From NCBI RefSeq assembly GCF_001698205.1, contig NZ_CP016591.1:2790001-2854000 (forward strand): a stretch of DNA of 64,000 bases, written 5' to 3'. This DNA comes from Tsuneonella dongtanensis (GTDB lineage: Bacteria; Pseudomonadota; Alphaproteobacteria; Sphingomonadales; Sphingomonadaceae). Made by a program: the position numbers and the translations under genes. Of the stretch, positions 29,034-38,370 are shown in pieces. How positions within the stretch are numbered: the stretch's first letter is position 1; every line of letters begins with the position of its first letter. The notes below the pieces were generated by a model that had not been told where the DNA came from, did no database searches, and worked only from the letters and a program-made list of their open reading frames with translations.

Positions 29034-30623
29034 TCAGGCGCGCGCGGCGGCGCGATCCCTGCGGCGGCGCTCCACCGGTGGGCTGCCTGCACCGGCCGGA
29101 GCCCACCGGTCGAGCGCATAGCGCAGGGAATCGAACGCGGTCGGCTTGGCGAGATGGCCCTGCATCCCGGCGGACAGGCAGGCCGCGACGTGCTCGGTCG
29201 TTGCGTTGGCAGTCAGGGCTATGATCGGCAGCACCTCTGGCGAGAACCCGAGCGCGCGTAACCGGCGGGTCGCCTCGATCCCGTCGATACCGGGCATCTG
29301 CAGGTCCATCAGCACCAGGCGATAGGGGTCGCCCGCCCGGCTCGCCCCGGCGAGCATGTCGATCGCTTCCGCCCCGTCGGCGGCCACGTCCGCACGCGCG
29401 CCCATGCTCTGGAGCTGGTCCAGCGCAAGAGCCTGGTTGACGTCGTGATCCTCGACCACCAGCACCCGCGGCGCATCCCGGCGCGGTTCGCGGGCGATGG
29501 CCAGCGGCACCGCTCGCGCACCGCCGCCCGCAGTGGCCCCAACAGGGCGCAGCGGCAGGCGCAGCTCGGCGCGTGTGCCACGCCCCGGTTCGCTCGCCAG
29601 TGTCAGCGTGCCGCCCATCAGGCGGGCAAGCTCTGCGCTGATCGTCAATCCAAGTCCGGCGGACGAGGGCCGGGCATGGGCGAGCCGGCCGGCCGGATCC
29701 TCGTTGCCCAGCGCCGCGCGGGCTTCGTCCCGCGACATCCCGATCCCGGTGTCGGTCACCGAGATCGCTACTGCCGTCCGATCGTCCCATGCCGGCTCGA
29801 CGCAGACCGATACCCAGCCCCGCGGGGTGAACCGCACGGCATTGCCGATGAGGTTGAGCACGATCTGGCGCAGTCTCAGGGCGTCGCAGGCGCTGCGGCG
29901 CGGCAGGTCGGGATCGACCTCGCACCGCAGGACAAGGCCCTTGGCTTCGGCCGCGGGGCGCATCAGGTCGGCACAGGCGCGGACCTTGTCCCCGATGTCG
30001 ACCGGCTCGACCTGAACCTCGGTTGCGGCATCGTCCATCCGCGATACCTCGAGCAGGTCCTCGATCAGCGAGAGCATGGTCCGGCCGGAATCGAAGATCA
30101 TGCGCGCCTGACGGTACTGATCGGGCGCCAGCTCGCCATGCATCAGCAGTTCGGCGAAACCCAGCAGCCCGGACATGGGCGTGCGCACCTCGCGGCTCAT
30201 CGCGGCGAGAATGGTCGTGCGGGCGCGCCGGTCCGCTTCGGCCCTTTCGAGCGCCGCTTCCAATGCGCTGCGCTCGGTCATGTCGATCCCCAGCAGCAGC
30301 AATCGCTCGGGCCGCCCGTCGCTCCCGACGATCGGGCTGGACGTCGCCTGGACGATCAGCTCGCTGCCATCCTTTGCACGGTAGAAGATGGTGCGGTGCG
30401 CGTGTTCGCCGTCGCAGGCGGCTTCCTCGCGGTGCAGGATGATGTCGCGATGACGGCGACCGACCAGTTCCTCCCGCGCGTAGCCGAGCGCCGCGCAGAT
30501 GAGCGCGTTGGCATGGAGGATCGTGCCGTCGGGGGCGAGTTCCAGCACGAATTGCGAACGGTCGATCGCCGCCACCCAGCCTTCGACAACGGCCGGATCG
30601 AGCGCGGCGCCGGGCGTGGTCAT
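29034..30623 (-). CDS. Hybrid PAS histidine kinase lacking the phospho-acceptor His
   Basis: The 529-residue protein starts at ATG 30623. It has a PAS domain at about residues 15-125 (FVLELAPDGTILHANA), a HisKA-like helix, an ATPase domain and a C-terminal receiver. The H-box reads AAMSREVRTPMSGLLGFAEL: Arg144 (codon CGC at 30192-30194) stands where the His is normally found. The N box (NLIGNAVRFT), G1 (DTGIGM) and G2 (GLGLTI) boxes are intact, and the receiver keeps its Asp (LMDLQMPGID) and Lys (HLAKPT). So it could bind ATP and receive phosphate but should not autophosphorylate at this site. It may be a regulatory pseudokinase. A cytoplasmic location is expected, as no membrane span is seen. 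Confidence 0.85.
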   Translation of the reverse strand: MTTPGAALDPAVVEGWVAAIDRSQFVLELAPDGTILHANALICAALGYAREELVGRRHRDIILHREEAACDGEHAHRTIFYRAKDGSELIVQATSSPIVGSDGRPERLLLLGIDMTERSALEAALERAEADRRARTTILAAMSREVRTPMSGLLGFAELLMHGELAPDQYRQARMIFDSGRTMLSLIEDLLEVSRMDDAATEVQVEPVDIGDKVRACADLMRPAAEAKGLVLRCEVDPDLPRRSACDALRLRQIVLNLIGNAVRFTPRGWVSVCVEPAWDDRTAVAISVTDTGIGMSRDEARAALGNEDPAGRLAHARPSSAGLGLTISAELARLMGGTLTLASEPGRGTRAELRLPLRPVGATAGGGARAVPLAIAREPRRDAPRVLVVEDHDVNQALALDQLQSMGARADVAADGAEAIDMLAGASRAGDPYRLVLMDLQMPGIDGIEATRRLRALGFSPEVLPIIALTANATTEHVAACLSAGMQGHLAKPTAFDSLRYALDRWAPAGAGSPPVERRRRDRAAARA

Positions 30624-30709
30624 GGCCGGAAAGTCCGGAAGGGCAGCATCATGCCGCGATAGGCGGTGACCCCTTGCCCCCGAACCAAGCCGGGGGTCAG
30701 GATTGTTCC

Positions 30710-32494
30710 CTAGGGACCGCCCGCGGCGATCCACGCATCGATCTTGGCCTCGAGCACCGCCAGCGGAAGGTCGGCAGTCTCGAGCACCTGCGAATGGAAG
30801 CGGCGCACGTCGAACCGGGGGCCCAGCGCGGCCTCCGCGCGGGCGCGCATGGCCTTGATCCTGAGCTCGCCGACCTTGTAGGCGAGCGCCTGCCCCGGCA
30901 TCACGATGTAGCGGTCGGTCTCGCTCGTCGCGAGATCGCGCGGCTGGCCGTGGGCGACCATGTAGTCGATCGCCTGCTGCCTGCTCCAGCCTTTCGCGTG
31001 CAGCCCGGTATCGACGACCAGCCGGACCGCGCGCAGCAATTCGCCGCCCGCCAGCGCGCCGATCCGCTCGACCGGGTCGTCGTAGAGGCCAAGCTCGTAG
31101 CCCAGGCTCTCGGCATAAAGCCCCCACCCCTCGCCGTAAGCGGTGAACCCGCCAAACCGCAGGAAATCGGGCAGGTCGCGGTTCTCCGCCGCGGTCATGT
31201 TCTGGAAGTGATGCCCGGGCGATCCTTCGTGCATGTAGAGAGAGACCGTGGGCGAGACCTCGCGGTTTTCCAGGTTGTAGCCGCTGAAGTAGAAAATGCC
31301 CGGCTTGCCGGTGTTCACGTCGCCCGAGTTGTACGATGCGGCCAGGTTGAACGCCTCGCGGTACTCCTCGTAGGGCCGGATTTCGAGCGGGGTCTTCGGG
31401 ATCGTCGCGAAGAGCCGGGGCAGCAGCGGATCGACGCGCTTCTGCAGGGCGTACCAGGCCTGCGTGAGCGAAGCCTTGTCCTTGTAGACGACCGGCTTGC
31501 GGTCCCCCGCCTCGGCCCGCGCGGCGGCGAGCGCCTGCTCGATCCGATCGACTTCCGCGAGCCCTGTCGCGTGGATCTCGTCGGGGGTCAGCGGCAGCGT
31601 CGTCATTTCGGCGACGCGGTAGCGGTAATAGGCGTCGCCGCCCGGAGCCCCGCCGAGGCCGACGCTATCGCGCGAGCGCGGCAGGTATTCCTCGGCAAGG
31701 AAAGTGCGCAGCCGCTGGAGAGCGGGACGGATGTCGGTCTCGATCGCCCGGCGGAACGCCAGCGTCAGGCGCGCGCGGTCCGCGGCACCGATCGCGTCGG
31801 GGAACGCCGCGACCGGGGTCCAGTAGGGCATCTCCTCGACGCGCATCTTCAGCTGCGTATCGAGCTGGGCGATCATGATCTCGGTCGACACGCGCGGGTG
31901 GACCACCCCTGCCGCCATCCCTTCGCGCAGGCGCGCGATCGAATCGTCGAGCACCCGGGCGAACGCGGCATGCCGTTTCAGCGCATTTTCGTAGTCGGCC
32001 ACGGTCGCGAAAGGCATCTGCCCGCCGGCGCTCGCAAGCCGCGGATAGGTGATGTGCTCCCCGCTGCGGTGGTCGATGACAAGGGCGTGGCGAAACTTCG
32101 CCACCTCAGCCTCGGTCCCCGCCAGCCAGCGGCGCTTGTCGTAGGCGAACACGTCGTAGGCGATCTGGTCGACCGGGCCGAGCGCCGCACGGTCGATGGT
32201 CGCCAGTTCGGCGAGTGCGACCTCGGCAGCGTGGCGCTCGACGGCATAATAGTCCGGCGCGGCTCTGTTGGTGATGCGGTCGGCGCGGCTGTAGTCGCCG
32301 CGGCTGAACGAAGTCGAAGGATTGCGATCGAGGAACGCGGCGTCGGACCGCGCGAAGAGGTCGCGCAGGCGCTCCGCCGGCGTCGCCTCGGGAGTGACGG
32401 CGGTTACCGGCGGAGGAGCCGCTTCGGGAACGGTGGCGCATGCCGCCAGCGGAAGGGCGACGAGGCCGAGCACGGCCAGGGTACGAAGGGTCAT
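30710..32494 (-). CDS. DUF885 family lipoprotein, putative metallo-hydrolase
   Basis: The 594-residue protein has a lipoprotein leader with lipobox LAAC and belongs to the DUF885 family. The zinc-type motif MHEGSPGHHFQ is at about residues 421-431, and the C-terminal part has EGWGLYAE, the conserved downstream Glu block. Members are predicted metallopeptidases or hydrolases; the substrate is unknown. It is followed on the same strand by the hybrid kinase with an 86-base gap. Long ORFs on the opposite strand are shadows of this GC-rich gene. Confidence 0.85.
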   Translation of the reverse strand: MTLRTLAVLGLVALPLAACATVPEAAPPPVTAVTPEATPAERLRDLFARSDAAFLDRNPSTSFSRGDYSRADRITNRAAPDYYAVERHAAEVALAELATIDRAALGPVDQIAYDVFAYDKRRWLAGTEAEVAKFRHALVIDHRSGEHITYPRLASAGGQMPFATVADYENALKRHAAFARVLDDSIARLREGMAAGVVHPRVSTEIMIAQLDTQLKMRVEEMPYWTPVAAFPDAIGAADRARLTLAFRRAIETDIRPALQRLRTFLAEEYLPRSRDSVGLGGAPGGDAYYRYRVAEMTTLPLTPDEIHATGLAEVDRIEQALAAARAEAGDRKPVVYKDKASLTQAWYALQKRVDPLLPRLFATIPKTPLEIRPYEEYREAFNLAASYNSGDVNTGKPGIFYFSGYNLENREVSPTVSLYMHEGSPGHHFQNMTAAENRDLPDFLRFGGFTAYGEGWGLYAESLGYELGLYDDPVERIGALAGGELLRAVRLVVDTGLHAKGWSRQQAIDYMVAHGQPRDLATSETDRYIVMPGQALAYKVGELRIKAMRARAEAALGPRFDVRRFHSQVLETADLPLAVLEAKIDAWIAAGGP

Positions 32495-32603
32495 GTCATT
32501 CCTCTGCGAAGGATATGGAGCGCGGCCTTATCGACCCGCGCTGTGCCGCAACGGGCGGCTCGACGAACGCGCGACCCCGCCCGACGAGACGCGTCTGCCC
32601 GCT

Positions 32604-33905
32604 TCAGTCGATCACGCGGCCGCGGGCCATGACCCAGTCCACCTTCTCGAGCACGCGGGCGTCTTGCGTCGGGTCGCCCTCGACCGCGATGATGTCGGCC
32701 GAATAACCCGGCGCGATGCGGCCGATCTCGCCCGACAGGCCGAGCACTTCGGCTGCCCCGGTGGTGGCGGCGGCAAGCGCATCGCGGCTCGACATTCCCT
32801 GCGCCATCATCAGGCCGAATTCGCGCGCGTTGAGGCCGTGCTCGAACACCCCGGCGTCGGTGCCGAAGGCAACCTTGACCCCCGCCTTCAGCGCCTTGCG
32901 CAGGAACACGCCCGCCGCATCAGCGACCGCGCGCACCTTGGTCTCCACGACCGGGGTGTAGACGCCCTTGCCCAGCCGCTGGCTGATGCCCTGGAACGCC
33001 ATCAGCGTGGGGATCAGGACGGTGCCGTTCTTCTTCATCTCCGCGATCGCGCCGTCGTCGAGGTAGGTGCCGTGCTCGATCGTCTGCACGCCCGCCCGGC
33101 TCGCCGCCTCGATCCCCCGCGCGCCGTGCGCGTGAGCGGCCACATTGAGCCCGAGCGTCTTCGCGGTGTCGACGATCGACTGCATCTCGGCGTCGGTGAA
33201 GTGCGCTTCGAGCCCGCGGCCCTGCTGGCTGAGCACGCCCCCGGTCGCGGTGATCTTGACGAGGTCCGCGCCAGCCTTGGAGGCGCGGCGCACTTTCTCG
33301 GCGCATTCGACGGGGCCGGTGCAGGCCATACCGGAGGCGAGCAGGTCGTTGACGTCGGAACGGAACCCGCTGGTGTCGCCATGCCCGCCGACGATCGCGA
33401 TCGTCTGGCCCGAGGTGACCACGCGCGGACCAACGACGAGGCCCTCGGCGGTCGCGCGGCGCAGTGCCTGCGTGACCTGCGGGGTGCGCGAGCCCAGGTC
33501 GCGGATCGTGGTGAACCCGGCGCGGACCGTCTTGCCCGCGTTCTTGACCGCGAGCATCGTGAACCATTCGGGCGGATCGATCGCCGCCCGCCAGTATTCG
33601 CCGGTTGGGTCGCCGGAAATATGCGTGTGCAGGTCGGTCAGGCCGGGGACGAGCGTCTTGCCGGCAAGGTGGACCATCTCCGCACCCACGGGCCCGTCGA
33701 CGAAGCCGTCCTCGATGCCGACGATCCGGCCGTCTGTGACGATCACCGTGGATTGCCCGCGCACGGGGGATTGCGCGTCGACCACCACCCGGTCCGCATG
33801 GATGACCGTGGTCCGCGGCGCGGCTTCCTGCGCCGACGACACCTGCGCCGAAATCCCGATCGCCAACGCCGCCGCCGCGCACGCCAGCCTGCCTAATCCT
33901 CTCAT
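32604..33905 (-). CDS. Secreted amidohydrolase family protein
   Basis: The 433-residue protein starts at ATG 33905 and has a cleavable signal peptide (LACAAAALAIGISAQVSSAQ). It is an amidohydrolase of the imidazolonepropionase-like / Xaa-Pro dipeptidase type. Metal motifs seen are LTDLHTHIS, the Lys in ADLVKITATGGV, His in VAAHAHGARG and IEHGTYLDD, and Asp in VAFGTDAGVFEHG. The typical closing GRIAPGYSADIIAVEGDP is present. The substrate is unknown; related secreted enzymes act on dipeptides. It is divergent from crtY across 128 bases that must hold both promoters. Confidence 0.85.
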   Translation of the reverse strand: MRGLGRLACAAAALAIGISAQVSSAQEAAPRTTVIHADRVVVDAQSPVRGQSTVIVTDGRIVGIEDGFVDGPVGAEMVHLAGKTLVPGLTDLHTHISGDPTGEYWRAAIDPPEWFTMLAVKNAGKTVRAGFTTIRDLGSRTPQVTQALRRATAEGLVVGPRVVTSGQTIAIVGGHGDTSGFRSDVNDLLASGMACTGPVECAEKVRRASKAGADLVKITATGGVLSQQGRGLEAHFTDAEMQSIVDTAKTLGLNVAAHAHGARGIEAASRAGVQTIEHGTYLDDGAIAEMKKNGTVLIPTLMAFQGISQRLGKGVYTPVVETKVRAVADAAGVFLRKALKAGVKVAFGTDAGVFEHGLNAREFGLMMAQGMSSRDALAAATTGAAEVLGLSGEIGRIAPGYSADIIAVEGDPTQDARVLEKVDWVMARGRVID

Positions 33906-34033
33906 GTCATTGCTTCCCTTGCGACTCTCGGGGGATCTTCTAGCGGCCAGTCGCCGGGAGAAAAGGGGCTGGCGAAAGATCGTCCCGCATGGCGATTGCC
34001 CCATGGCGCGATGCGCCCTAGGGCTTGGCCACA

Positions 34034-35215
34034 ATGAGCGGGCGCATGATCGATGTGGCGATTGCCGGCGGAGGGCTTGCGGGCGGGCTGGCCGCGCTCG
34101 CAATCCACGTCGCGCGCCCCGAACTGCGCATCGCCCTGGTGGAAAGCGGCGAGACCCTGGGCGGGCATCACCGGTGGAGCTGGTTCTCCTCCGACCTGAC
34201 CGACGAAGGCGCAGCGTTGCTCGCGCCGTTCCGGACTACGGCATGGAGCGGGTACGAGGTCCGGTTCCCCGCTTTCGCCCGGACCCTTTCGACCGGGTAC
34301 AACTCGCTGGCGTCGGTGGATTTCGATGCGGCGCTGCGCCGCCTGCTGCCGGCCGACGCGGTCGCCACCCGGCGGACCATCGCTGCTCTCGATGCGCGCG
34401 GGATCGACCTTGCCGACGGGACCCGGATCGATGCGCGCTGCGTGATCGACGCGCGCGGAATCGATTCCGCCCCCCATCTCGAAGGCGGCTGGCAGGTCTT
34501 CCTCGGTCGCCGCCTGCGGACGCATGCGCCGCACGGCCTCGACCGGCCCATCGTGATGGATGCGAAGGTCGAGCAGCACGGCTCGTGCCGCTTCGTCTAT
34601 TCGCTGCCGCTGGGCGCGGACGAGCTGTTCGTCGAGGACACTTATTACGACGACGCGCCCGATCTCGACCGTTCGGCGCTGTCGGCGCGGATCGACCGGT
34701 ATTGCGCCACGCGCGGGTGGGACGGCGACCCGATCGAGTTCGAAACCGGCGTGCTGCCGGTCATCACCGGGGGAGACTTTGCCGCGTTCCAGGCCGCGCA
34801 CCGCGTGGACGGCGTGGCGAGGATCGGCGCGCGCGGCGGGTTCGTCCATCCGCTCACCAGCTACACCCTGCCCTTCGCGGTCGAGACCGCGCTCGCCATC
34901 GCCGCCGAAAGCGACCTGCCGGGCACACAGCTCGCCGCGCTGATGGAAGCGCGGGCGCGAAACCACTGGCGGCGGACCGCGTTCTACCGGCGGCTCGGGC
35001 GGATGATGTTCGGCGCCGGAACCCCCGAGGAACGCTACCGTGCCTTCGCACTCGTCTACCGCCTGCCCCAACCCGTGATCGAACGTTTCTATTCCGGCCG
35101 CTCCACCCCAGCCGACATGGCGCGGGTGCTGTGCGGCAAACCCCCCGTGCCGGTGCTCGGGGCGCTGCGCGCGCTCGGCACCCACGGAACCCCGCTGACA
35201 AGGAAAGCCGCTTGA
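34034..35215 (+). CDS. crtY: Lycopene beta-cyclase
   Basis: CrtY cyclises both ends of lycopene to beta-carotene. The 393-residue protein starts at ATG 34034. It has the N-terminal dinucleotide fold VAIAGGGLAGGLAALAIH, the conserved SLPLGADELFVEDTYY and the IGARGGFVHPLTSYTLP block near residue 270. It is the first gene of a crtY-crtI-LOG-crtB operon. Its stop overlaps the TTG start of crtI as TTGA, indicating coupled translation. crtE and crtZ are not in the window. Confidence 0.93.
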   Translation: MSGRMIDVAIAGGGLAGGLAALAIHVARPELRIALVESGETLGGHHRWSWFSSDLTDEGAALLAPFRTTAWSGYEVRFPAFARTLSTGYNSLASVDFDAALRRLLPADAVATRRTIAALDARGIDLADGTRIDARCVIDARGIDSAPHLEGGWQVFLGRRLRTHAPHGLDRPIVMDAKVEQHGSCRFVYSLPLGADELFVEDTYYDDAPDLDRSALSARIDRYCATRGWDGDPIEFETGVLPVITGGDFAAFQAAHRVDGVARIGARGGFVHPLTSYTLPFAVETALAIAAESDLPGTQLAALMEARARNHWRRTAFYRRLGRMMFGAGTPEERYRAFALVYRLPQPVIERFYSGRSTPADMARVLCGKPPVPVLGALRALGTHGTPLTRKAA

Positions 35216-36705
35216 CCATCGAGAACAAGACCGCCTGCGTGATCGGTGCCGGGTTCGGCGGGCTCGCGCTCGCGATCCGGCTGCAATCGGCCGGGGTGAA
35301 GACCACCGTGGTCGAGGCGCGCGACAAGCCCGGCGGACGCGGTTACTTCTGGGAGCGCGACGGCTTCACCTTCGACGCCGGCCCGACCGTGATCACCGAT
35401 CCCGACTGCCTCAAGGAGCTGTGGGCGCTGTCGGGCCACGACATGGCCGAAGACGTCGAGCTGATGCCGGTCATGCCGTTCTACCGGCTGAACTGGCCCG
35501 ACGGAACCAACTTCGACTATTCGAACGACGAGAACTCGCTCCGGGCGGAGATCGACCGCGTCGCGCCGGGCGACCTGGCCGGGTACGAGGATTTCCTTCG
35601 TTATTCCGCGGGCGTGTTCGAGGAAGGCTACGTCAAGCTCGGCAACGTGCCGTTCCTCGACTTCGCGAGCATGATCAAGGCCGCGCCCGCGCTCGCCAAG
35701 TACCAGGCGTGGCGCAGCGTCTATTCGATGGTCTCGAGCTATGTGAAGAGCGAGAAGCTGCGCGAAGCGCTGTCGTTCCACACCCTCCTCGTCGGCGGCA
35801 ACCCGATGACCACGAGCGCGATCTACGCGCTGATCCACAAGCTGGAAAAGGACGGCGGCGTGTGGTGGGCGCGCGGCGGCACCAACCGGCTCGTCGCGGC
35901 GATGGTCCGCCATTTCGAGCGGCTGGGCGGCACCATGCGCCTCCACGATCCGGTCACCCGCATCCACACCATCGGCACCACGGCGACCGAGGTCGAGACC
36001 CAGAGCGGCTGGCGCGAGCGCTTCAACGCCGTCGCCAGCAATGCCGACATCATGCACTCGTACCGCGACCTGCTCGGCAAGACCAAGCGGGGCAAGGACC
36101 AGGCCAAGAGCCTCGCGCGCAAGCGCTTCAGTCCGTCGCTGTTCGTCGTCCATTTCGGGCTCGAAGGCACGTGGCCGGGCATCCCGCACCATGCGATCCT
36201 GTTCGGCCCGCGCTACAAGGGCCTGCTCGAGGACATCTACGAGCACGGCGTGCTGCCGCAGGATTTCTCGATCTATCTGCACCACCCCACGGTGACCGAT
36301 CCGAGCATGGCGCCGCCAGGCAAGAGCACGTTCTACGCGCTGGTCCCGGTCGCGCACATGGGCAAGCTGACGGTCGACTGGGAAACGGTCGGCCCCATGC
36401 TGGAAAAACGCATCCTCGACGAGGTCGGCCGCCGGCTGATCCCCGACATCCACGACCGGATCGTGACCAAGTTCCACTACGCGCCGCGCGATTTCTCGCT
36501 CGACCTCAACGCCCACATGGGCAGCGCCTTTTCGCTCGAGCCGATCCTGACCCAGAGCGCGTGGTTCCGCGGGCACAACCGCGACGACGTGATCGAGAAC
36601 TTCTACCTCGTCGGCGCGGGCACCCACCCGGGCGCCGGCATCCCCGGCGTCGTCGGCAGCGCCAAGGCGACCGCGGGGCTGATGCTGGAGGATCTCTCTA
36701 AGTGA
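35212..36705 (+). CDS. crtI: Phytoene desaturase
   Basis: CrtI is an FAD-dependent desaturase that turns phytoene into lycopene. The 497-residue protein has the FAD motif VIGAGFGGLALAIRLQ, the GGRGYFWERDGFTFDAGPTVIT block and the C-terminal bacterial-type phytoene dehydrogenase signature NFYLVGAGTHPGAGIPGVVG. It starts at TTG 35212, preceded by AAGGAAA; there is no ATG or GTG that would keep the conserved N-terminus. The frame stays open far upstream, antisense to the amidohydrolase, but that extension is an artefact of high GC. The stop overlaps the GTG of the LOG gene by four bases. Confidence 0.96.
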   Translation: MTIENKTACVIGAGFGGLALAIRLQSAGVKTTVVEARDKPGGRGYFWERDGFTFDAGPTVITDPDCLKELWALSGHDMAEDVELMPVMPFYRLNWPDGTNFDYSNDENSLRAEIDRVAPGDLAGYEDFLRYSAGVFEEGYVKLGNVPFLDFASMIKAAPALAKYQAWRSVYSMVSSYVKSEKLREALSFHTLLVGGNPMTTSAIYALIHKLEKDGGVWWARGGTNRLVAAMVRHFERLGGTMRLHDPVTRIHTIGTTATEVETQSGWRERFNAVASNADIMHSYRDLLGKTKRGKDQAKSLARKRFSPSLFVVHFGLEGTWPGIPHHAILFGPRYKGLLEDIYEHGVLPQDFSIYLHHPTVTDPSMAPPGKSTFYALVPVAHMGKLTVDWETVGPMLEKRILDEVGRRLIPDIHDRIVTKFHYAPRDFSLDLNAHMGSAFSLEPILTQSAWFRGHNRDDVIENFYLVGAGTHPGAGIPGVVGSAKATAGLMLEDLSK

Positions 36706-37283
36706 AGCGCCTCGCCGTCTATTGCGGATCGGCCTCGCCGTCCGACCAGCGGTATATCGAGCTCGCGCACGACGTCGGGCGGGAGCTGGCCGGGCGCGGC
36801 ATCGGGCTGGTATACGGCGGCGGACGGCTCGGCCTGATGGGCGCGGTCGCCGCGGGCGCGCTCGAGGGCGGGGGCGAAGTCATCGGCGTGATCCCCGAAG
36901 CGCTCGCCAATTCCGAAGTCGCGAACCACGACTGTACAGAGCTCTACACCGTGTCGGGAATGCACGAGCGTAAACAGCGCTTTACCGACCTTTCCGACGG
37001 TTTCGTCACCATTCCGGGCGGAGTGGGGACCATGGACGAATTGTGGGAAGCGGTAAGCTGGGCGCAGCTCGGCTATCACCAGAAGCCGGTGGGCCTGCTC
37101 AACGCCTTCGGGTTCTACGATCACCTGATCGCGTTCAACCGCCACATGGCCGAGGTCGGCTTCGTGCGCCCGGCGCACCAGGGCATCATCATCGCCGACG
37201 AGAGCCTGCCCGGCTTGCTCGACCGGATGGCCGCCTACCAGCCGCACACCCCGATCTTCGCGATGAAGGCCAGCGACCTATGA
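36702..37283 (+). CDS. LOG family protein (TIGR00730)
   Basis: The 193-residue protein has the lysine-decarboxylase-like Rossmann fold of the LOG family: VYCGSASP at the start, LVYGGGRLGLMG and the active-site motif PGGVGTMDELWE. LOG enzymes hydrolyse nucleoside 5'-monophosphates at the N-glycosidic bond, including cytokinin ribotides in plants and some bacteria, so a general nucleotide phosphoribohydrolase is likely here. The start is GTG 36702, overlapping the crtI stop. Its place inside the carotenoid operon between crtI and crtB is unusual and has no obvious pathway reason. Confidence 0.88.
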   Translation: MKRLAVYCGSASPSDQRYIELAHDVGRELAGRGIGLVYGGGRLGLMGAVAAGALEGGGEVIGVIPEALANSEVANHDCTELYTVSGMHERKQRFTDLSDGFVTIPGGVGTMDELWEAVSWAQLGYHQKPVGLLNAFGFYDHLIAFNRHMAEVGFVRPAHQGIIIADESLPGLLDRMAAYQPHTPIFAMKASDL

Positions 37284-37293
37284 GGCCGTCCAG

Positions 37294-38370
37294 ATGAGAC
37301 GCCCTCGGCGCATCGTCCCGCGGATGCTGGCGCCCAGTCGCATCCTGCGCGCCACGCCTGCACAAGCCGGCGGCGGGCGCGAATGGGACGACCTCGTCGA
37401 CTATGCCGAAAAGTCGATCGCCCGCGGTTCCAAGAGCTTCTCGCTCGCAAGCCGGCTGTTCGACCGCGACACGCGCGAAAAGGTCTGGCTGCTCTACGCC
37501 TGGTGCCGCCGCTGCGACGACCTGGCCGACAACCAGGACCACGGCGGCACGCTGGGCGAGCAGGAGGGCGCCGAACGCCGCCTGACCGCGATCCGCCTGC
37601 TCACCGAGCGTGCGCTCGACGGGCTGCCGACCGCCGACCCGGCGTTCGACGCTTTCGGCCTGGTCGCGCGCGAATGCGGCCTCACCCGCGAGATGGCCGA
37701 GGACGTCATCATGGGCTTCGAGCTCGACGCCAAGGACTGGCGCCCGCGCAGCGAGGCGGATCTCGCGCGCTACTGCTACCACGTCGCGGGCGCCGTCGGG
37801 GTGATGATGGCCGTCGTCATGGGCGTCGACCGCACCGACAGCTGGATGCTCGACCGCGCGTGCGACCTCGGCCTCGCCTTCCAGCTCGCCAACATCGCCC
37901 GCGACGTGGCCGAGGACGACAAGGCCGACCGCCGCTACCTGCCGCTCGAATGGATGGTCGAGGAGGACATCGAGCCCGGCATGATCATGCACCCGCACCA
38001 CCGGCAGGAGCTCGCCGACATCGTCGCGCGGCTGATCCGGCGGATGGAGCGGCACGAGGCGTGGGCGCGGCTGGGCGCGGCACAGCTGCCGTTCCGCAGC
38101 CGCTGGGCTGTGCTCGCCGCCGCGCGCATCTACGGCGCGATCGGGCGGCGGGTGGCGGAACTCGGGCCCCATGCGTGGGACAACCGCGTGGTCATCGGCC
38201 GGACGGAGAAGCTGCGCCACGTGTCCGCGGCGTTCTGGGAAGCGGTGCGGAACAAGCCGGAGGAGCCCGGCGAGGCCCCGCAGTGGTCGCGCGGGCAGAT
38301 CCTGATCGACGTGCGGATGAGCCAGCCGATCCCCGCGCCGAACATGGAGCCGCTGCCGGATGGCGACTGA
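37294..38370 (+). CDS. crtB: Phytoene synthase
   Basis: CrtB condenses two geranylgeranyl diphosphates to phytoene. The 358-residue protein has the two Asp-rich metal motifs of trans-isoprenyl diphosphate synthases, CRRCDDLAD near residue 75 and NIARDVAEDD near residue 210, plus ARGSKSFSLASRLF at the substrate pocket and RRYLPLEWM. ATG 37294 has GAGG upstream; ATG 37324 is an alternative. The C-terminal 50 residues after the catalytic core (EEPGEAPQWSRGQILIDVRM) are sphingomonad-like. The stop codon is followed on the very next base by a REP-like repeat. Confidence 0.93.
   Translation: MRRPRRIVPRMLAPSRILRATPAQAGGGREWDDLVDYAEKSIARGSKSFSLASRLFDRDTREKVWLLYAWCRRCDDLADNQDHGGTLGEQEGAERRLTAIRLLTERALDGLPTADPAFDAFGLVARECGLTREMAEDVIMGFELDAKDWRPRSEADLARYCYHVAGAVGVMMAVVMGVDRTDSWMLDRACDLGLAFQLANIARDVAEDDKADRRYLPLEWMVEEDIEPGMIMHPHHRQELADIVARLIRRMERHEAWARLGAAQLPFRSRWAVLAAARIYGAIGRRVAELGPHAWDNRVVIGRTEKLRHVSAAFWEAVRNKPEEPGEAPQWSRGQILIDVRMSQPIPAPNMEPLPDGD

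Noticed and set aside
30674-32632. A 652-codon plus-strand frame opposite the DUF885 gene
   Set aside because: Shadow; low-complexity Arg/Val/Asp-rich translation and no start signal.
33145-35211. Upstream extension of the crtI frame giving a product over 1100 residues
   Set aside because: The extension lies antisense to the amidohydrolase and out of frame over crtY; crtI family start fits TTG 35212.
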